From positions 1 to 64,000 of the forward strand of contig NZ_JQNF01000003.1 in assembly GCF_000745125.1 (NCBI RefSeq): a stretch of 64,000 nt of DNA, read 5' to 3'. This document shows positions 8,767 through 20,188 of this stretch, piece by piece (within the stretch, counting starts at the first letter, position 1; every line of letters starts with the position of its first letter). The position numbers and the translations under genes are program-made. The notes under the pieces are model-generated. The model had not been told where the DNA came from and ran no database searches. It saw nothing but the letters and a program-made list of their open reading frames with translations. The DNA is from Carnobacterium jeotgali MS3. GTDB taxonomy: Bacteria > Bacillota > Bacilli > Lactobacillales > Carnobacteriaceae.

Positions 8767-10995
8767 TTACATACTGTCATGCATTGTACGATTAATAACG
8801 TCTAATTGTTGTTCACGTGTTAATTTAATAAAGTTGACAGCATAACCAGATACACGAATAGTCAATTGAGGATAGTTTTCAGGATGGTCCATTGCGTCAA
8901 CCAATGTTTCGCGGTTAAAGACATTAACGTTCAAATGGTGACCGCCTTTTCTTACATAGCCGTCTAATAAACTAGCCAAATTTTCTTGTTGGATGTCATC
9001 TTCTTTCCCTAAAGCTTTTGGAATAATAGAGAATGTATTTGAGATTCCATCTAATGAATATTTGTATGGTATTTTAGCTACTGAAGTTAAACTAGCTAAA
9101 GCTCCATGAGTATCTCTGCCGTGCATTGGGTTAGCACCAGGTGCAAATGGTTCGCCAGAACGACGGCCATCAGGTGTATTCCCGGTCTTTTTACCATATA
9201 CTACGTTAGATGTGATAGTTAAAATTGAAGTAGTGTGGACTGCATTGCGATAAGCTGGATGTTTTTTCACTTTTGACATAAATGATTTTAACAACCAAAT
9301 TCCAATATCGTCCGCGCGATCATCATTGTTACCAAATTTAGGGTAATCGCCTTCTATTTCATAATCGACAACTAAGCCATTTTCATCACGAATCGTTTTC
9401 ACTTTTGTATATTTAATGGCAGATAATGAATCAATTGCTACTGAGAATCCAGCGATTCCAGTTGCCATTGTTCTCATAATGTCACTATCGTGCAAAGCCA
9501 TTTCAATGCGTTCATAAGAATACTTATCATGCATGAAATGAATAATGTTTAACGTATTTAAATATAAGCCTGCGATCCATTCCAACATAACATCATATTT
9601 TTCCATGACTTCATCATAATCCAAGTATTCAGAAGTAATTGGTTGATATTTTGGAGCAACTTGAGCTTTTGATTTTTCATCTACACCTCCATTAATGGCA
9701 TATAAAAGAGCTTTAGCTACGTTAGCACGTGCTCCGAAGAATTGCATTTGTTTCCCAATACGCATAGCAGATACACAACAAGCGATTCCGTAGTCATCGC
9801 CCCATTCTAAGCGCATAATATCGTCATTTTCATATTGAATAGCACTTGAAGAAATAGATGCTTTAGCACAGAACTTCTTGAAGTTTTCTGGCAAACGTGT
9901 AGACCATAAAACGGTTAAGTTTGGTTCTGGAGCTGGTCCAAGGTTTGTTAAAGTGTGCAAGAAACGGTAGCTATTTTTTGTAACCATGTGACGTCCATCG
10001 TCACCTACACCTGCGATAGCTTCTGTTACCCAAGTTGGATCCCCTGAGAATAAATCATTGTATTCTGGTGTACGTGCAAATTTTACTAAGCGCAATTTCA
10101 TAATAAAATGGTCTGTGATTTCTTGAGCTTCAACTTCAGTAAGAATGCCATTAGCTAAGTCACGCTCAATATAGATATCAAGAAATGTAGATGTACGTCC
10201 TAATGACATTGCTGCTCCATTTTGCTCTTTAACTGCTGCTAAATAGCCTAGATACAACCATTGGAAAGCTTCTTGAGCTGTTTGGGCTGGTTGAGAAATA
10301 TCAAAGCCGTAAATTCTACCTAACTCAATTAATTCATTTAAAGCACGAATTTGTTCATTTAATTCTTCACGGTCGCGAATAATATCTTCGCTCATTGTGC
10401 CGTAACCCTTATTTGCTAAATCGTTTTTCTTTTCTTGAATTAAGCGATTGACACCATATAAGGCTACTCTTCTGTAATCTCCAATGATACGTCCACGTCC
10501 ATAAGCATCTGGCAGACCTGTAATGATTCCACTACGTCTGGCAGCTCTAATTTCTGGCGTATAAGCATCAAATACTCCTTGATTGTGTGTTTTACGGTAG
10601 TCTCTAAAAATATGAGATACTTCTGGATCAATTTCGTAACCATATGATTCAGCAGCTAATTCACTCATGCGAATTCCACCAAAAGGTTGCAAACCACGTT
10701 TAAAAGGTTTCTCAGTTTGGAAACCGGCAATGCGTTCCAATTCTTTATTTAAGTAACCAGCATCATGAGATACGATTGTTGAAACTACTTTCGTATCCAT
10801 ATCTAGTACTCCGCCTGCTTCACGTTCCTCCGTATTTAATTCCATAACTTGTTTCCACAATGATTCGGTAGCGGGTGTAGGACCTTCTAAAAATTCATCC
10901 GTTCCATCATAAGGGGTATAGTTTTGTTGAATAAAATCGCGTACGTTAATTTCTTCTTGCCACATTTTTCCTTTAAAGCCTTTCCAATTTTCCAT
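8767..10995 (-). CDS. pflB: Formate C-acetyltransferase (pyruvate formate-lyase)
   Basis: PflB converts pyruvate and CoA to acetyl-CoA and formate in anaerobic mixed-acid fermentation. The 742-aa length is standard. The two active-site cysteines are adjacent at C406 and C407 ([10 protein letters not shown]), and the glycyl radical residue is G717 in RVSGYAV near the C-terminus. An AAAGGAGG site precedes the ATG. The gene is first in the pflB-pflA operon, behind a promoter with an extended -10 and a palindrome in the leader. Confidence 0.98.
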   Translation of the reverse strand: MENWKGFKGKMWQEEINVRDFIQQNYTPYDGTDEFLEGPTPATESLWKQVMELNTEEREAGGVLDMDTKVVSTIVSHDAGYLNKELERIAGFQTEKPFKRGLQPFGGIRMSELAAESYGYEIDPEVSHIFRDYRKTHNQGVFDAYTPEIRAARRSGIITGLPDAYGRGRIIGDYRRVALYGVNRLIQEKKNDLANKGYGTMSEDIIRDREELNEQIRALNELIELGRIYGFDISQPAQTAQEAFQWLYLGYLAAVKEQNGAAMSLGRTSTFLDIYIERDLANGILTEVEAQEITDHFIMKLRLVKFARTPEYNDLFSGDPTWVTEAIAGVGDDGRHMVTKNSYRFLHTLTNLGPAPEPNLTVLWSTRLPENFKKFCAKASISSSAIQYENDDIMRLEWGDDYGIACCVSAMRIGKQMQFFGARANVAKALLYAINGGVDEKSKAQVAPKYQPITSEYLDYDEVMEKYDVMLEWIAGLYLNTLNIIHFMHDKYSYERIEMALHDSDIMRTMATGIAGFSVAIDSLSAIKYTKVKTIRDENGLVVDYEIEGDYPKFGNNDDRADDIGIWLLKSFMSKVKKHPAYRNAVHTTSILTITSNVVYGKKTGNTPDGRRSGEPFAPGANPMHGRDTHGALASLTSVAKIPYKYSLDGISNTFSIIPKALGKEDDIQQENLASLLDGYVRKGGHHLNVNVFNRETLVDAMDHPENYPQLTIRVSGYAVNFIKLTREQQLDVINRTMHDSM

Positions 10996-11016
10996 AAGTC
11001 ATTTTCCTCCTTTTAT

Positions 11017-11040
11017 ATCTGTTAAACAATTCTAACAGAT
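11017..11040. promoter_or_regulatory. Palindrome in the pflB 5' leader
   Basis: ATCTGTTA and TAACAGAT are perfect 8-bp arms with an 8-base spacer, lying between the pflB -10 element and its ribosome binding site. It could be a repressor site or a leader-mRNA hairpin. No known consensus is assigned. Confidence 0.45.
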
Positions 11041-11051
11041 TCTTCATGCTC

Positions 11052-11079
11052 ATTATAACACGAACTAAAAACAAATCAA
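11052..11079 (-). promoter_or_regulatory. pflB promoter
   Basis: On the minus strand, TTGATT (11074-11079) and TATAAT (11052-11057) are 16 bp apart. A TG one base before the -10 makes it an extended -10 promoter. It lies about 57 bp upstream of the pflB start. Confidence 0.65.
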
Positions 11080-11224
11080 TTTATTTTCGTCAATAAAATA
11101 AAAATAATTATTTAAAAAGATTGATTTGTAGATATTTCAAGGTTTTCATTATTCTGTATTCAATGATATTTTTTGTACTATTTTTCACAAAAAATCAAAC
11201 TGTACTAGTTTTTAATAAAACAGA

Positions 11225-11259
11225 TAAAAAAAGATGTAGCTGTTAGGCTACACCTTTTT
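11225..11259 (-). terminator. Terminator downstream of parC
   Basis: On the minus strand GTGTAGC and GCTACAT arms flank a short loop and are followed by seven T residues. A second hairpin with 10-bp arms (AAGGGTATGT and its complement) lies at 11280-11313, between this and parC, without a T run. Confidence 0.75.
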
Positions 11260-11330
11260 GGTCTTATCATGGTTAATACTAAGGGTATGTCTGTTTTAGC
11301 AAACATACCCTTAATTAAACAACATTATTT

Positions 11331-13784
11331 CTATTTAATCTCATTAGCTAATAAATCTTTTTTAAGCTCAATAGGTGTTCCGTCTGCCACTTCATCTAAA
11401 ATAAATGATCCATTTGAATAACGGTCACTTATTGAATAGGATTGACTAGATAGTGAGATTTCTTGTCCTTTGGATGTTAGAATTCTATAGTTATCTTCCT
11501 TAGACGCTTCAAAAGCGAAAGCCACACGATGCGGATTCTTTTTCAATTCTCTTAAGAGCAGTAACCCTCTCTTAGCTCGTCCAAGCGGTTCGAAATCAAG
11601 AATATTCATTTTTTTAACAGAACCTCTTTGAGTTAAAATCATTAATTCGGCTTTGGAAGCTGTGGTATCGACCAACACACCATTTACAACATAGTCACCG
11701 TCTTTAAGATTAATTGATTTCACACCTGCAGCTTTTGCACCCACAGTAGGAACCTCATCTAAAGGATAACGTAATCCAAATCCTCTATTAGTGACTAAGA
11801 AAACATCTTTTGACAATGGTTTTTCTGTATAGACGATATTTAACAGTTCATCCGTCGTTGTTTTAAGTTTTATTGCTGAAAAAGATTTATTTTTGTAATT
11901 ACGTCCAATAACGTATTCTGAAACTGCCGTTTGTTTAATGTACCCTTCTTTTGTAATGAAAGTAAAGGTCGCTGGCGGAAGCTGTTTCTCTAATCCGAAT
12001 ACTTTTACAACGGTTTCGTCTGTTTCAAAAGCAATATTTTGGGATAAGTGATCTCCCATATCTTTCCATCTCAAATCGGAAATTTCATGAATTGGACGAT
12101 AAATAATATTACCTTTGCTAGTAAAGATCAAGAGATGATTCAATGTATTCAGTTGCTGAATATAAATTGGATAATCTCCTTCTTTAATGCCTATTTCAGT
12201 AGGTTTAGAAGCACTATATGAACGTAGACTGGTTCTCTTAATGTATCCTTCTTTTGTAACAGAAACCATAACCTCTTCAGATGCAATCAGAAGTTCCGTA
12301 TCGATTTTTAATTCTTCAATTTCATCTTCAATAACGGTCAGTCTAGGAGAAGCGTACTTTTTCTTTACTTCTATTAATTCTTTTTTCATGACTTTATTCA
12401 GTTCTTGAGAACTACCTAGAATCTTGTTGTACGCCATAATATCTTTATTTAAAGCATCTGCTTCATTTTCTAGTGCAGTTATATCGGTATTGGTTAATCG
12501 ATACAGTTGCAATGAAACAATGGCTTCAGCTTGGATCTCAGTAAAATCAAAACGCTCAATTAAGTTTTCTTTAGCATTTTTCTTATCTTTACTGCTGCGA
12601 ATAGCTTCGATAACTTGATCTAAAATAGAAAGAGCTTTAATCAAGCCTGAAACAATGTGTTGTCTGCTTTCAGCTTTGCGCAAGTTATAATTCGTTCTTC
12701 TAGTGATAACTTCTTGTTTATGATCTAAGTAAGCTTGAAGCATTCTAACGATTCCGACTTGTTTGGGTCTTTTTTTATCAATCGCTACCATATTAAAATT
12801 ATAAGCAACCTGTAAATCAGTATTTTTTAATAAATAATTTAAAATACCACCCGCATTAGCCTCTTTTTTTAATTCAACAACAATTTGTAGACCGTTACGG
12901 TCAGATTCATCACGGACTTCAGCAATTCCGTCAACTCGTTTATTCAACCGTATTTCATCCATTTTACGAACTAAAACGGCTTTATTGACTTCATAAGGAA
13001 TTTCATTAATGACGATTTGTTCTTTACCGCCTCTAACTTCTTCTATTCTAGTTTTAGAACGGACAATGATTTTACCTTTTCCAGTTTCATAGGCCTTTTT
13101 GATACCATCGACCCCTTGTAAAATAGCGCCAGTGGGGAAATCAGGTCCTTTAACATACTGCATTAGATCCGTTACAGAAGCATCAGGATCATCAATCAAA
13201 TGAACCGTTGCATCAATTACCTCTCCTAAATTATGTGAAGGGATATCGGTTGCATAACCTGCTGAAATCCCAGTCGCTCCATTAACAAGTAAGTTAGGGT
13301 AACTAGCAGGAAAGACAGTCGGTTCTTCATCTGTATCATCAAAGTTTAAGATGAAATCAACCGTTTCTTTATCGATATCTCTTACCAATTCAGCAGAAAT
13401 TTTTGATAAACGTGCTTCCGTATATCGCATAGCTGCCGGAGGATCTCCATCCATACTCCCGTTATTCCCATGCATTTCAATCAAGACTTCACGTTGCTTC
13501 CAGTCTTGGCTTAGACGTACCATTGCTTCATAAACACTGCTGTCTCCATGTGGGTGATAATTCCCGATAACGTTTCCGACCGTTTTAGCAGACTTTCTAA
13601 ATCCCTTATCTGCTGTATTGCCTTCTACGTTCATTGCATATAAGATCCGGCGTTGAACCGGTTTTAACCCGTCTCGAATGTCTGGCAATGCACGTTCTTG
13701 AATAATGTATTTTGAATAGCGTCCAAAACGATCTCCCATAACTTCTTCCAGGGTTAATTCCTGAATTTCCGCTCTATTCTCCAT
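11331..13784 (-). CDS. parC: DNA topoisomerase IV subunit A
   Basis: ParC makes and rejoins the double-strand break by which topoisomerase IV unlinks daughter chromosomes. The N-terminal winged-helix region carries the quinolone-determining sequence [12 protein letters not shown], with unmutated Ser and Glu positions, and the catalytic tyrosine in AMRYTEARL. The C-terminal third holds the beta-pinwheel repeats. The ATG at 13784 is chosen because a GGAAG lies 8 bases upstream and the protein then begins [15 protein letters not shown]; an ATG at 13802 is the alternative. With the chosen start it is 817 aa and overlaps the end of parE by 11 bases, which suggests translational coupling. Confidence 0.96.
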   Translation of the reverse strand: MENRAEIQELTLEEVMGDRFGRYSKYIIQERALPDIRDGLKPVQRRILYAMNVEGNTADKGFRKSAKTVGNVIGNYHPHGDSSVYEAMVRLSQDWKQREVLIEMHGNNGSMDGDPPAAMRYTEARLSKISAELVRDIDKETVDFILNFDDTDEEPTVFPASYPNLLVNGATGISAGYATDIPSHNLGEVIDATVHLIDDPDASVTDLMQYVKGPDFPTGAILQGVDGIKKAYETGKGKIIVRSKTRIEEVRGGKEQIVINEIPYEVNKAVLVRKMDEIRLNKRVDGIAEVRDESDRNGLQIVVELKKEANAGGILNYLLKNTDLQVAYNFNMVAIDKKRPKQVGIVRMLQAYLDHKQEVITRRTNYNLRKAESRQHIVSGLIKALSILDQVIEAIRSSKDKKNAKENLIERFDFTEIQAEAIVSLQLYRLTNTDITALENEADALNKDIMAYNKILGSSQELNKVMKKELIEVKKKYASPRLTVIEDEIEELKIDTELLIASEEVMVSVTKEGYIKRTSLRSYSASKPTEIGIKEGDYPIYIQQLNTLNHLLIFTSKGNIIYRPIHEISDLRWKDMGDHLSQNIAFETDETVVKVFGLEKQLPPATFTFITKEGYIKQTAVSEYVIGRNYKNKSFSAIKLKTTTDELLNIVYTEKPLSKDVFLVTNRGFGLRYPLDEVPTVGAKAAGVKSINLKDGDYVVNGVLVDTTASKAELMILTQRGSVKKMNILDFEPLGRAKRGLLLLRELKKNPHRVAFAFEASKEDNYRILTSKGQEISLSSQSYSISDRYSNGSFILDEVADGTPIELKKDLLANEIK

Positions 13785-15774
13785 CTTCGACACTTCCTTC
13801 ATCTACTGTTTCTATTTGATCCATAATTTGGCTGTTTTCCAAAATACTGCCGCCTTCTTCAAAAGTAAATTCAACATGTGATTCAATCCATCTACGTCTA
13901 GGTTCTACTTTATCACCCATTAAGACAGACACACGTTTTTCAGCTTGAGCAGCATCATCGATTTTAACGCGAATCAGTGTGCGCGTGTCCGGATTCATAG
14001 TTGTATCCCATAGTTGGTCTGCATTCATTTCACCCAGCCCTTTATACCGTTGCAAGATATAATTTTTGCCAAAGTCTTTTGTGACTTGAACCAATTCATC
14101 ATCTGTCCACGCGTAGGCAATTTTTTCTTTTTTGCCGATGCCTCTTGAGAGTTTATACAACGGTGGCAAAGCTAAATAAACTTTCCCTGCTTCAAAAAGA
14201 GGTTTCATGTACCGATAAAAGAAGGTTAGCAATAATGTTTGAATATGCGCACCATCGGTATCCGCATCGGTCATAATAATGATTTTATCGTAGTTACAGT
14301 CGGCAATATCAAATTCTGGTCCGACACCTGCACCAATCGTATAGATCATAGTGCTGATTTCTTCATTTTTCATAACTTCTTGTAACTTAGCTTTTTCAGT
14401 ATTGATTACTTTTCCGCGCAGGGGTAGGATAGCCTGAAACTTACGGTCTCGACCTTGTTTTGCGGAACCCCCAGCTGAATCTCCTTCGACCAAATACAAT
14501 TCATTTCGTTTTGCATTTTTACTTTGAGCTGGAGTTAACTTTCCAGACAAAAGAGTGTCATTTTTTTTGCGTTTCTTCCCATTACGGCTTTCTTCACGCG
14601 CTTTTCTAGCTGCGTCACGTGCTTCGCGTGCTTTTAGCGCTTTGCGGATCAACTGTTGGCTTAAATCGCCATTTTCGATTAAATAATAACTTAACTGTTC
14701 ACTAACAACTGTTTCAACAGCTGATCTAGCTTGTGGTGTTCCTAATTTACTTTTTGTTTGCCCTTCAAATTGCAAAAGGTTCTCAGGAATACGAATAGAA
14801 ATAACGGCTGCCAAGCCTTCTCTAAAATCAGTTCCTTCTAAATTTTTGTCTTTTTCTTTTAATAAACTCACTTTTCGAGCATAATCATTAAATGTTTTTG
14901 TAATTGCTGTTTTCATTCCGGCTTCATGAGTCCCACCGTCTTTAGTGCGAACATTGTTAACGAAAGATAAAATCGTTTCTGAGTACCCATCATTGTATTG
15001 AAAAGCGAATTCAACTTCAATTTCGTTGTTTTCACCTTCAAAATAAGCAACAGGTGTCAAATGATCTTTATCTTCATTTAAATAGCTGACGAACTCTTTG
15101 ATACCTTCTTCATAATAAAAAACTTCTGCTTGATCGTTTCGTTCATCCACTAAAGAGATGCGCAAGCCTTTTAATAAAAACGCCGATTCTCTTAAACGTT
15201 CTGCTAGTACATCATAAGACAAATTAACAGTCGTAAAGATCGTCGCATCTGGTTTGAAGTGCACAATGGTTCCATTTTTTTCATTAGATGTTTTGATTTT
15301 CTTCAAAGAACCTTTGGCTTTACCACCATCAACAAATTTTTGTTGGTAATGAACACCATCACGAATGATTGTAACTGTAAGCCACTCAGAAAGTGCATTA
15401 ACGACACTTGCTCCAACACCGTGAAGTCCACCTGAGGTTTTATAACCCCCTTGGCCAAACTTACCACCCGCATGCAAAACAGTGAAGATTACTTGAACAG
15501 TGGGGATACCAGATGAATGCATTCCAGTAGGCATACCACGTCCATTATCTTTAACACTAATGCTATTGTCTTTATGCAACGTTACGTTAATTTCAGTCCC
15601 GAAACCAGATAAAGCTTCATCGACTGAATTATCCACTATTTCATAGACCAAATGGTGTAAACCACGTGTATCTGTAGATCCAATATACATACCCGGTCTT
15701 TTTCGTACAGCTTCTAGACCTTCTAATACTTGGATAGATTCATCATTATAATCTCTATTTAATTCTTTTGGCAT
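13774..15774 (-). CDS. parE: DNA topoisomerase IV subunit B
   Basis: This is the ATPase subunit that drives strand passage with ParC. The 666-aa protein has a GHKL ATPase domain ([32 protein letters not shown]), a transducer domain, and a TOPRIM domain with LVEGDSAGG and DADTDGAHI. It is ParE rather than GyrB from its pairing with ParC and its length. AAGGAG precedes the ATG. The 3' end overlaps parC. No obvious GyrB-type leader is present. Confidence 0.96.
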   Translation of the reverse strand: MPKELNRDYNDESIQVLEGLEAVRKRPGMYIGSTDTRGLHHLVYEIVDNSVDEALSGFGTEINVTLHKDNSISVKDNGRGMPTGMHSSGIPTVQVIFTVLHAGGKFGQGGYKTSGGLHGVGASVVNALSEWLTVTIIRDGVHYQQKFVDGGKAKGSLKKIKTSNEKNGTIVHFKPDATIFTTVNLSYDVLAERLRESAFLLKGLRISLVDERNDQAEVFYYEEGIKEFVSYLNEDKDHLTPVAYFEGENNEIEVEFAFQYNDGYSETILSFVNNVRTKDGGTHEAGMKTAITKTFNDYARKVSLLKEKDKNLEGTDFREGLAAVISIRIPENLLQFEGQTKSKLGTPQARSAVETVVSEQLSYYLIENGDLSQQLIRKALKAREARDAARKAREESRNGKKRKKNDTLLSGKLTPAQSKNAKRNELYLVEGDSAGGSAKQGRDRKFQAILPLRGKVINTEKAKLQEVMKNEEISTMIYTIGAGVGPEFDIADCNYDKIIIMTDADTDGAHIQTLLLTFFYRYMKPLFEAGKVYLALPPLYKLSRGIGKKEKIAYAWTDDELVQVTKDFGKNYILQRYKGLGEMNADQLWDTTMNPDTRTLIRVKIDDAAQAEKRVSVLMGDKVEPRRRWIESHVEFTFEEGGSILENSQIMDQIETVDEGSVEDGE

Positions 15775-16252
15775 ACTAAAACTCCTTAATGCTTTAAAAC
15801 AAAGGAAAGTATTCTTAGCTATTCAACAAAATAATGCAGTCATCTTTTAACTGAACACAAGAAGGTTTTTCTTTATTTTTAAAGTTTTCTCTGATCTCTT
15901 ATTTTTATTAGGCAACCATGGTCAAGCCATAACCGCGTCTTTGAATTGCTTCGTTCTAAGAATTCTAAGAAGCACCTTTTCAATCATACTCTATATTTAA
16001 AGGAATTTAAAGCATTAAACAGTAGAGTTTTACAAAAAGGCGAAAATACGTTCGCCTAAAATGTAGAATTCTCTTTTCATTAAACTATTTTTTTTTTTGA
16101 ATTGCAAGCTGAGGAGCAAATAAACTTTTTTTGTCTCTCTGTGGACTTTGTGAATTCTACACTTTTTTTGGTAGCCTTCCCATAAGATAAGTGCTAAAAT
16201 AATGAGTACGTTAATGTATCTATGTATACTGCAAGTCAAGGAGAGAAGTTTG
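15775..16252. other. Divergent intergenic region between parE and plsY
   Basis: No gene is supported. A run of twelve T residues lies near 16087. Upstream of plsY, TG-n-TAAAAT near 16192-16200 resembles an extended -10 without a well-spaced -35. No clear parE promoter could be chosen. Confidence 0.45.
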
Positions 16253-16873
16253 TTGATTAAAATCATACTCATGTTTATTATTGCTTATCTACTCGGTTCG
16301 ATCCCATCAGGAGTTTGGATTGGAACAAAGTTTTATGGAAAAGACATTCGCCAATTTGGCAGTGGCAACTCTGGGACAACGAATACGTTCAGAGTATTAG
16401 GAAAGACTGCAGGCACATTGGTATTATTAGCTGATGTCTTAAAAGGAACACTCGCTGCAAGTTTGCCTTTACTGTTCCACTTACCGATCAATCCGATGGT
16501 TATGGGTTTAGCAGCCATACTTGGTCATACGTACCCTGTATTTGCTCAATTTAAAGGTGGTAAAGCCGTTGCTACAAGCGCAGGCGTCTTATTAGCGTAT
16601 AATCCTCCGTTCTTTATCTATAGTGTGGCCATATTTTTAGTGTTATTATGGCTATCAAGAATGGTCAGCTTTTCAAGCATGATTGCTTTGCCTCTTATTA
16701 CGCTATCTAGTTTAGTCATTGGGGATTGGATTTTAACAACTATTGCGTTTATCTTAACTATTTTTATCATCTACAGACATAGAGAAAACATCAAACGTAT
16801 ACGCAATGGTACCGAAAGTAAAGTTCCGTTTGGACTAGGATATAAAAAAGATTCTCACAAACCGCATAACTAA
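16253..16873 (+). CDS. plsY: Glycerol-3-phosphate acyltransferase PlsY
   Basis: PlsY transfers the acyl group from acyl-phosphate to glycerol-3-phosphate, the first step of phospholipid synthesis in the membrane. The three family motifs are visible: [12 protein letters not shown] near the N-terminus, [16 protein letters not shown] (glycerol-phosphate binding) and [15 protein letters not shown]. About five hydrophobic segments are present. The TTG at 16253 (or 16250) is preferred over an ATG at 16202, because AAGGAG sits at 16238-16243 and the hydrophobic N-terminus begins there. That gives 206 aa, a normal family length. Placement next to parE-parC is common in this order. Confidence 0.93.
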   Translation: MIKIILMFIIAYLLGSIPSGVWIGTKFYGKDIRQFGSGNSGTTNTFRVLGKTAGTLVLLADVLKGTLAASLPLLFHLPINPMVMGLAAILGHTYPVFAQFKGGKAVATSAGVLLAYNPPFFIYSVAIFLVLLWLSRMVSFSSMIALPLITLSSLVIGDWILTTIAFILTIFIIYRHRENIKRIRNGTESKVPFGLGYKKDSHKPHN

Positions 16874-16879
16874 TACAAT

Positions 16880-16913
16880 AAAAGGATCTGAGGAAAATCT
16901 CAGATCCTTTTTC
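16880..16913 (+). terminator. plsY terminator
   Basis: AAAGGATCTGAG and CTCAGATCCTTT form a 12-bp stem with a six-base loop followed by T residues. Confidence 0.85.
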
Positions 16914-16939
16914 TATGCACTCCTTGTTGCTGGAAGAGC

Positions 16940-17815
16940 TCAACTTAGGGAGATAGTGTAATTAGCAGAAAAAGATTCGGTCCCTTTTAAATGTTGAATG
17001 CCAAGCTTTTCATTTAATTCACCCGTGAAATCAGTTGAATCTGCTATCCCAAACCACGGTTCAATACAAACAAAAGGGGATTCTTTCTTAGGCGGAGACC
17101 AAATACCTGTAAAAGGAAAATCTTCAAAGCTTAACGAAACAGAATGAGCTGTTTTCTCCGAACGAATTGAAAAAACATTCTTTCCTTTTGTTTCATAAAT
17201 CAGAGCATCATTGTCAAACAAGGCTCTTTTTAAGGCGATTTCTGTATTCGTTTGACCCAATGTCTTACTTTCTAAATCTAAATAAGCACCTTTTAATGGG
17301 ATTTGGCGACGTGTCCGTCTAGGTAAAAAGCTTAAATAGTAATCTTCAAACGTAGTATCGCTAGTCATAGGGACATTAAATCCTGGATGTCCCCCAATTG
17401 AGAAATACAATTCTTCTGATGGATGAGTATTTTTTACTAAGTAACTGACATTAACTGTATTCTCTTCTAAGGTATACGTTAGAGTCAATTGGAAATCAAA
17501 GGGGTAGTAAGTCTTTGTTTCAGGAGTAGAGTGAGTCGTTAAGCGAACCATATTCGCCGTTTGTTCTTCAACGTGAAATTCGCTATCTCTAGCAAAGCCG
17601 TGTTGATTCAATGGATAAGTTGTTCCATTATAGCTATACTGATCATTTTTTAAGCGCCCAACAATTGGAAACAAGACAGGTGCTTTTCTGCCCCAAAAAG
17701 CAGCATCTCCTTGCCATAAATATTCGATTCCCTCAGTAGGATTTTTAATACTTTGAAGTTCAGCGCCTTTTGTAGAAATAGACACGGTTAATAGGTTGTT
17801 TTGTAAGGTAATCAT
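16940..17815 (-). CDS. Aldose 1-epimerase family protein (LacX-like)
   Basis: The 291-aa protein matches the galactose mutarotase-like fold: KGAELQSIKN, FGRKAPVLFPIVGRLKN-type region (here WGRKAPVLFPIVGR), LNQHGFARD and FSIGGHPGFNVP. The conserved histidines and the glutamate in CIEPWFG near the C-terminus fit a mutarotase site. The branch resembles LacX, whose sugar substrate is not well established. A strong TAAGGAGG precedes the ATG. It stands alone between plsY and codY and is not in a sugar operon, so its substrate cannot be inferred from context. Confidence 0.85.
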   Translation of the reverse strand: MITLQNNLLTVSISTKGAELQSIKNPTEGIEYLWQGDAAFWGRKAPVLFPIVGRLKNDQYSYNGTTYPLNQHGFARDSEFHVEEQTANMVRLTTHSTPETKTYYPFDFQLTLTYTLEENTVNVSYLVKNTHPSEELYFSIGGHPGFNVPMTSDTTFEDYYLSFLPRRTRRQIPLKGAYLDLESKTLGQTNTEIALKRALFDNDALIYETKGKNVFSIRSEKTAHSVSLSFEDFPFTGIWSPPKKESPFVCIEPWFGIADSTDFTGELNEKLGIQHLKGTESFSANYTISLS

Positions 17816-17866
17816 GAGTACATCCTCCTTAGTTGCTATTGCTTCTATCTAGATTTAGAACTGCTT

Positions 17867-17910
17867 AAAAAAATAATCCTTTAAGTATAATAAACTAAAG
17901 GATTATTTTT
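17867..17910 (-). terminator. codY operon terminator
   Basis: TAATCCTTTA and TAAAGGATTA arms with an AT-rich loop are followed on the minus strand by a T run, just after the codY stop. Confidence 0.8.
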
Positions 17911-17925
17911 ATAGCTATATAAGCC

Positions 17926-18735
17926 TTAATAAATGGATTCTTTTTCTAAAGCATCAATAAATTTCGTGTTTTGTACTTTGATATACGTACCTTTCATCCC
18001 TAGAGACCTAGATTCAATAATACCGCCGGACTCTAACTTACGTAATGCATTTACGATGACTGAACGCGTAATTCCCACTTTATCCGCAACATTAGAAGCT
18101 GTGATCCGTCCCTCAGTACCGTCTAATTCTTCAAAAATCGCCTTAATAGCCTTTAGTTCACTGTAAGACAATGTCTTGATAGCCATTTGAACAGTTGCCG
18201 TGTTACGAGCTGATTCTGCGATTTGAGTAGACTTTTTATACAAAATTTCTATACCGACTACAGTTGCTGCATGCTCGCTTAGAATTAAGTCAGGATCATC
18301 AAATGCGGGTTGTAAGCGGGCAAGTAGCAGTGTTCCTAGCCTTTCGCCTGCAACAAAAACAGGAATAACCGTTGTTAAGCCTTCTACAAACATATCCCGC
18401 GTTTCAATCGGAAAAACGGTATAATCACTTTCAATGTCGATGTTGGCTCTTGTTTCGTAAATTTCTAACATGCTTCGGGTATATTTTGCTGGGAATTTCC
18501 CATCCACTAGCATTTGTTTCACACGTTCATTATTGATTTCATGTTTTTCGTAATGACCCAATAAATTCCCCGTGTCATCAATCAAATAAGTGTTGGCATT
18601 AAGAATATCGCCTAATACTATTGCCATATCGGTAAAAGGCAATTTGCCCTCTATTAACGCATCTGACTTTACAACACCGCCTTTTGTTTGCAACAGGTGG
18701 TTAATTCTACGCATTTTTTGCAGTAAATCATTCAT
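17926..18735 (-). CDS. codY: GTP-sensing transcriptional pleiotropic repressor CodY
   Basis: CodY represses amino-acid uptake, biosynthesis and other stationary-phase genes when branched-chain amino acids and GTP are abundant. The 269-aa frame begins MNDLLQKMRRINHLLQ, followed by a GAF domain that binds isoleucine and valine, and ends with the winged helix-turn-helix ASNVADKVGITRSVIVNALR. The recognition helix and the RSLGMKGTY wing are intact. It is the last gene of xerC-hslV-hslU-codY, the same order as the codV-codW-codX-codY cluster of Bacillus subtilis. Confidence 0.97.
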   Translation of the reverse strand: MNDLLQKMRRINHLLQTKGGVVKSDALIEGKLPFTDMAIVLGDILNANTYLIDDTGNLLGHYEKHEINNERVKQMLVDGKFPAKYTRSMLEIYETRANIDIESDYTVFPIETRDMFVEGLTTVIPVFVAGERLGTLLLARLQPAFDDPDLILSEHAATVVGIEILYKKSTQIAESARNTATVQMAIKTLSYSELKAIKAIFEELDGTEGRITASNVADKVGITRSVIVNALRKLESGGIIESRSLGMKGTYIKVQNTKFIDALEKESIY

Positions 18736-18754
18736 GAGAAGCCTCCATCATTCT

Positions 18755-20176
18755 TTATAAAATGTAGCGACTTAGATCTTTGTCTTCTACAATGTGTTCA
18801 ATTTTTTCGTTTACGTAGTTTTCAGTGATCGTAATGTCGCCCATTTGCATATCAGGTGCCTCAAACAACAAGTCTTCTAATAGCTTTTCTAAAATCGTAT
18901 GCAACCGTCTTGCTCCAATGTTATCTGTTTCTTGATTCACTCTATACGCAATTTCAGCTAAACGTTCAATCGATTCATACGTAAAAGTAATCTTAACGTT
19001 TTCGGTTCCTAACATAGCGATATATTGTTTTAAGAGCGCATTGTTCGGTTCAGTTAAAATTTTAACAAAATCTTCTTTAGTCAAATCATCCAACTCTACA
19101 CGAATTGGAAATCTTCCTTGTAATTCAGGAATCAAATCACTTGGTTTAGAAACATGGAAAGCACCGGAAGCAATAAATAAGATATGATCCGTTTGAATAG
19201 GACCGTACTTGGTACTGACTTGTGACCCTTCAACAATCGGTAAAATATCGCGTTGGACACCTTCTCTAGACACCGTTCCGCTATTTTGATTTTTAGACGT
19301 GATCTTATCAAATTCATCAATGAAAATAATACCTGAATTTTGTGCTAAGTCAACAGCCATAGAATGAATGTCTTCTTGATTAACCAATTTTTCAGATTCC
19401 TCTTGGATAAAAAGGTCAATCGCTTTTTTAACGGTAACTGTCCGCTTGATTTTTGTCTTAGGACGTAAAGCCCCTAACGTTTCATTCAAATCAATACCCA
19501 TTTGTTCTAGACCCGCACCCATAGGAGAATTCATCGCTTTTTTTTGACTTTCTACTTGAACAGTAATCTCTCTTTCATCTAAAAGTCCATTGCGAATTTG
19601 TTGTTTCATTTTTTCGCGATCGGTCGAAATAGCTTCCGTTACTTCTTCCTCTTCTTCAGCTTGTGGAGCTAATTGATTCGGATCTACCCCCATGTTTTTA
19701 AACATAGACTCGAATGGGTTAGTACTAGCAGCTTGTTTTTTTTCTTTTTTGATACCTGGTATTAGTATCTTAACGATTCGTTCAATGGCATTTCGTTCAG
19801 CTTGTGTATACACATTCGAATGTTGTTGTTTTTCGACAATTTGAATAGACGATTCTACTAAATCACGTACCATCGATTCGACATCGCGACCGATATACCC
19901 CACTTCGGTGAATTTTGTTGCTTCCACTTTTACAAATGGTGCTTGAACGATAGTTGCTAAGCGACGTGCAATTTCTGTCTTACCAACTCCGGTTGCACCA
20001 ATCATCAACAAATTTTTAGGCGTGATTTCTTTTTGCATATCTTCTGATAGTTTCAAGCGTCTTTGACGATTGCGTAAGGCGATAGCAACTGATTTTTTTG
20101 CCATATTTTGCCCAATAATGTATTTATCTAATTCAGCAACGATCTCTCTGGGAGTCATATCTTCTTTAGTCATCAT
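18755..20176 (-). CDS. hslU: ATP-dependent HslUV protease, ATPase subunit
   Basis: HslU (ClpY/CodX) is an AAA+ ring ATPase that unfolds proteins and feeds them to HslV. Walker A is GATGVGKTEIA, Walker B is FIDEFDKI, and the sensor arginines lie in GARRLH near the C-terminus. The intermediate domain (about residues 110-240) is present. The final residues (LSRYIL) resemble the family C-terminal tail that inserts into HslV. The ATG at 20176 is chosen because the GTG at 20185 overlaps the AAGGAG site. It starts 12 bases after hslV stops, so the two are coupled. Confidence 0.96.
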   Translation of the reverse strand: MMTKEDMTPREIVAELDKYIIGQNMAKKSVAIALRNRQRRLKLSEDMQKEITPKNLLMIGATGVGKTEIARRLATIVQAPFVKVEATKFTEVGYIGRDVESMVRDLVESSIQIVEKQQHSNVYTQAERNAIERIVKILIPGIKKEKKQAASTNPFESMFKNMGVDPNQLAPQAEEEEEVTEAISTDREKMKQQIRNGLLDEREITVQVESQKKAMNSPMGAGLEQMGIDLNETLGALRPKTKIKRTVTVKKAIDLFIQEESEKLVNQEDIHSMAVDLAQNSGIIFIDEFDKITSKNQNSGTVSREGVQRDILPIVEGSQVSTKYGPIQTDHILFIASGAFHVSKPSDLIPELQGRFPIRVELDDLTKEDFVKILTEPNNALLKQYIAMLGTENVKITFTYESIERLAEIAYRVNQETDNIGARRLHTILEKLLEDLLFEAPDMQMGDITITENYVNEKIEHIVEDKDLSRYIL

Positions 20177-20188
20177 TCTTTTCACTCC

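Larger units (their letters stand above)
10996..11330. other. Intergenic region between pflB and parC
   Basis: It contains the pflB promoter and leader palindrome, then a very AT-rich stretch, and on the far side two hairpins after parC. No gene is seen. Confidence 0.6.

Noticed and set aside
16030-16272. Minus-strand open frame of 80 codons between parE and plsY
   Set aside because: Lys/Leu/Ile-rich translation of AT-rich DNA without ribosome binding site; overlaps the plsY promoter and start.
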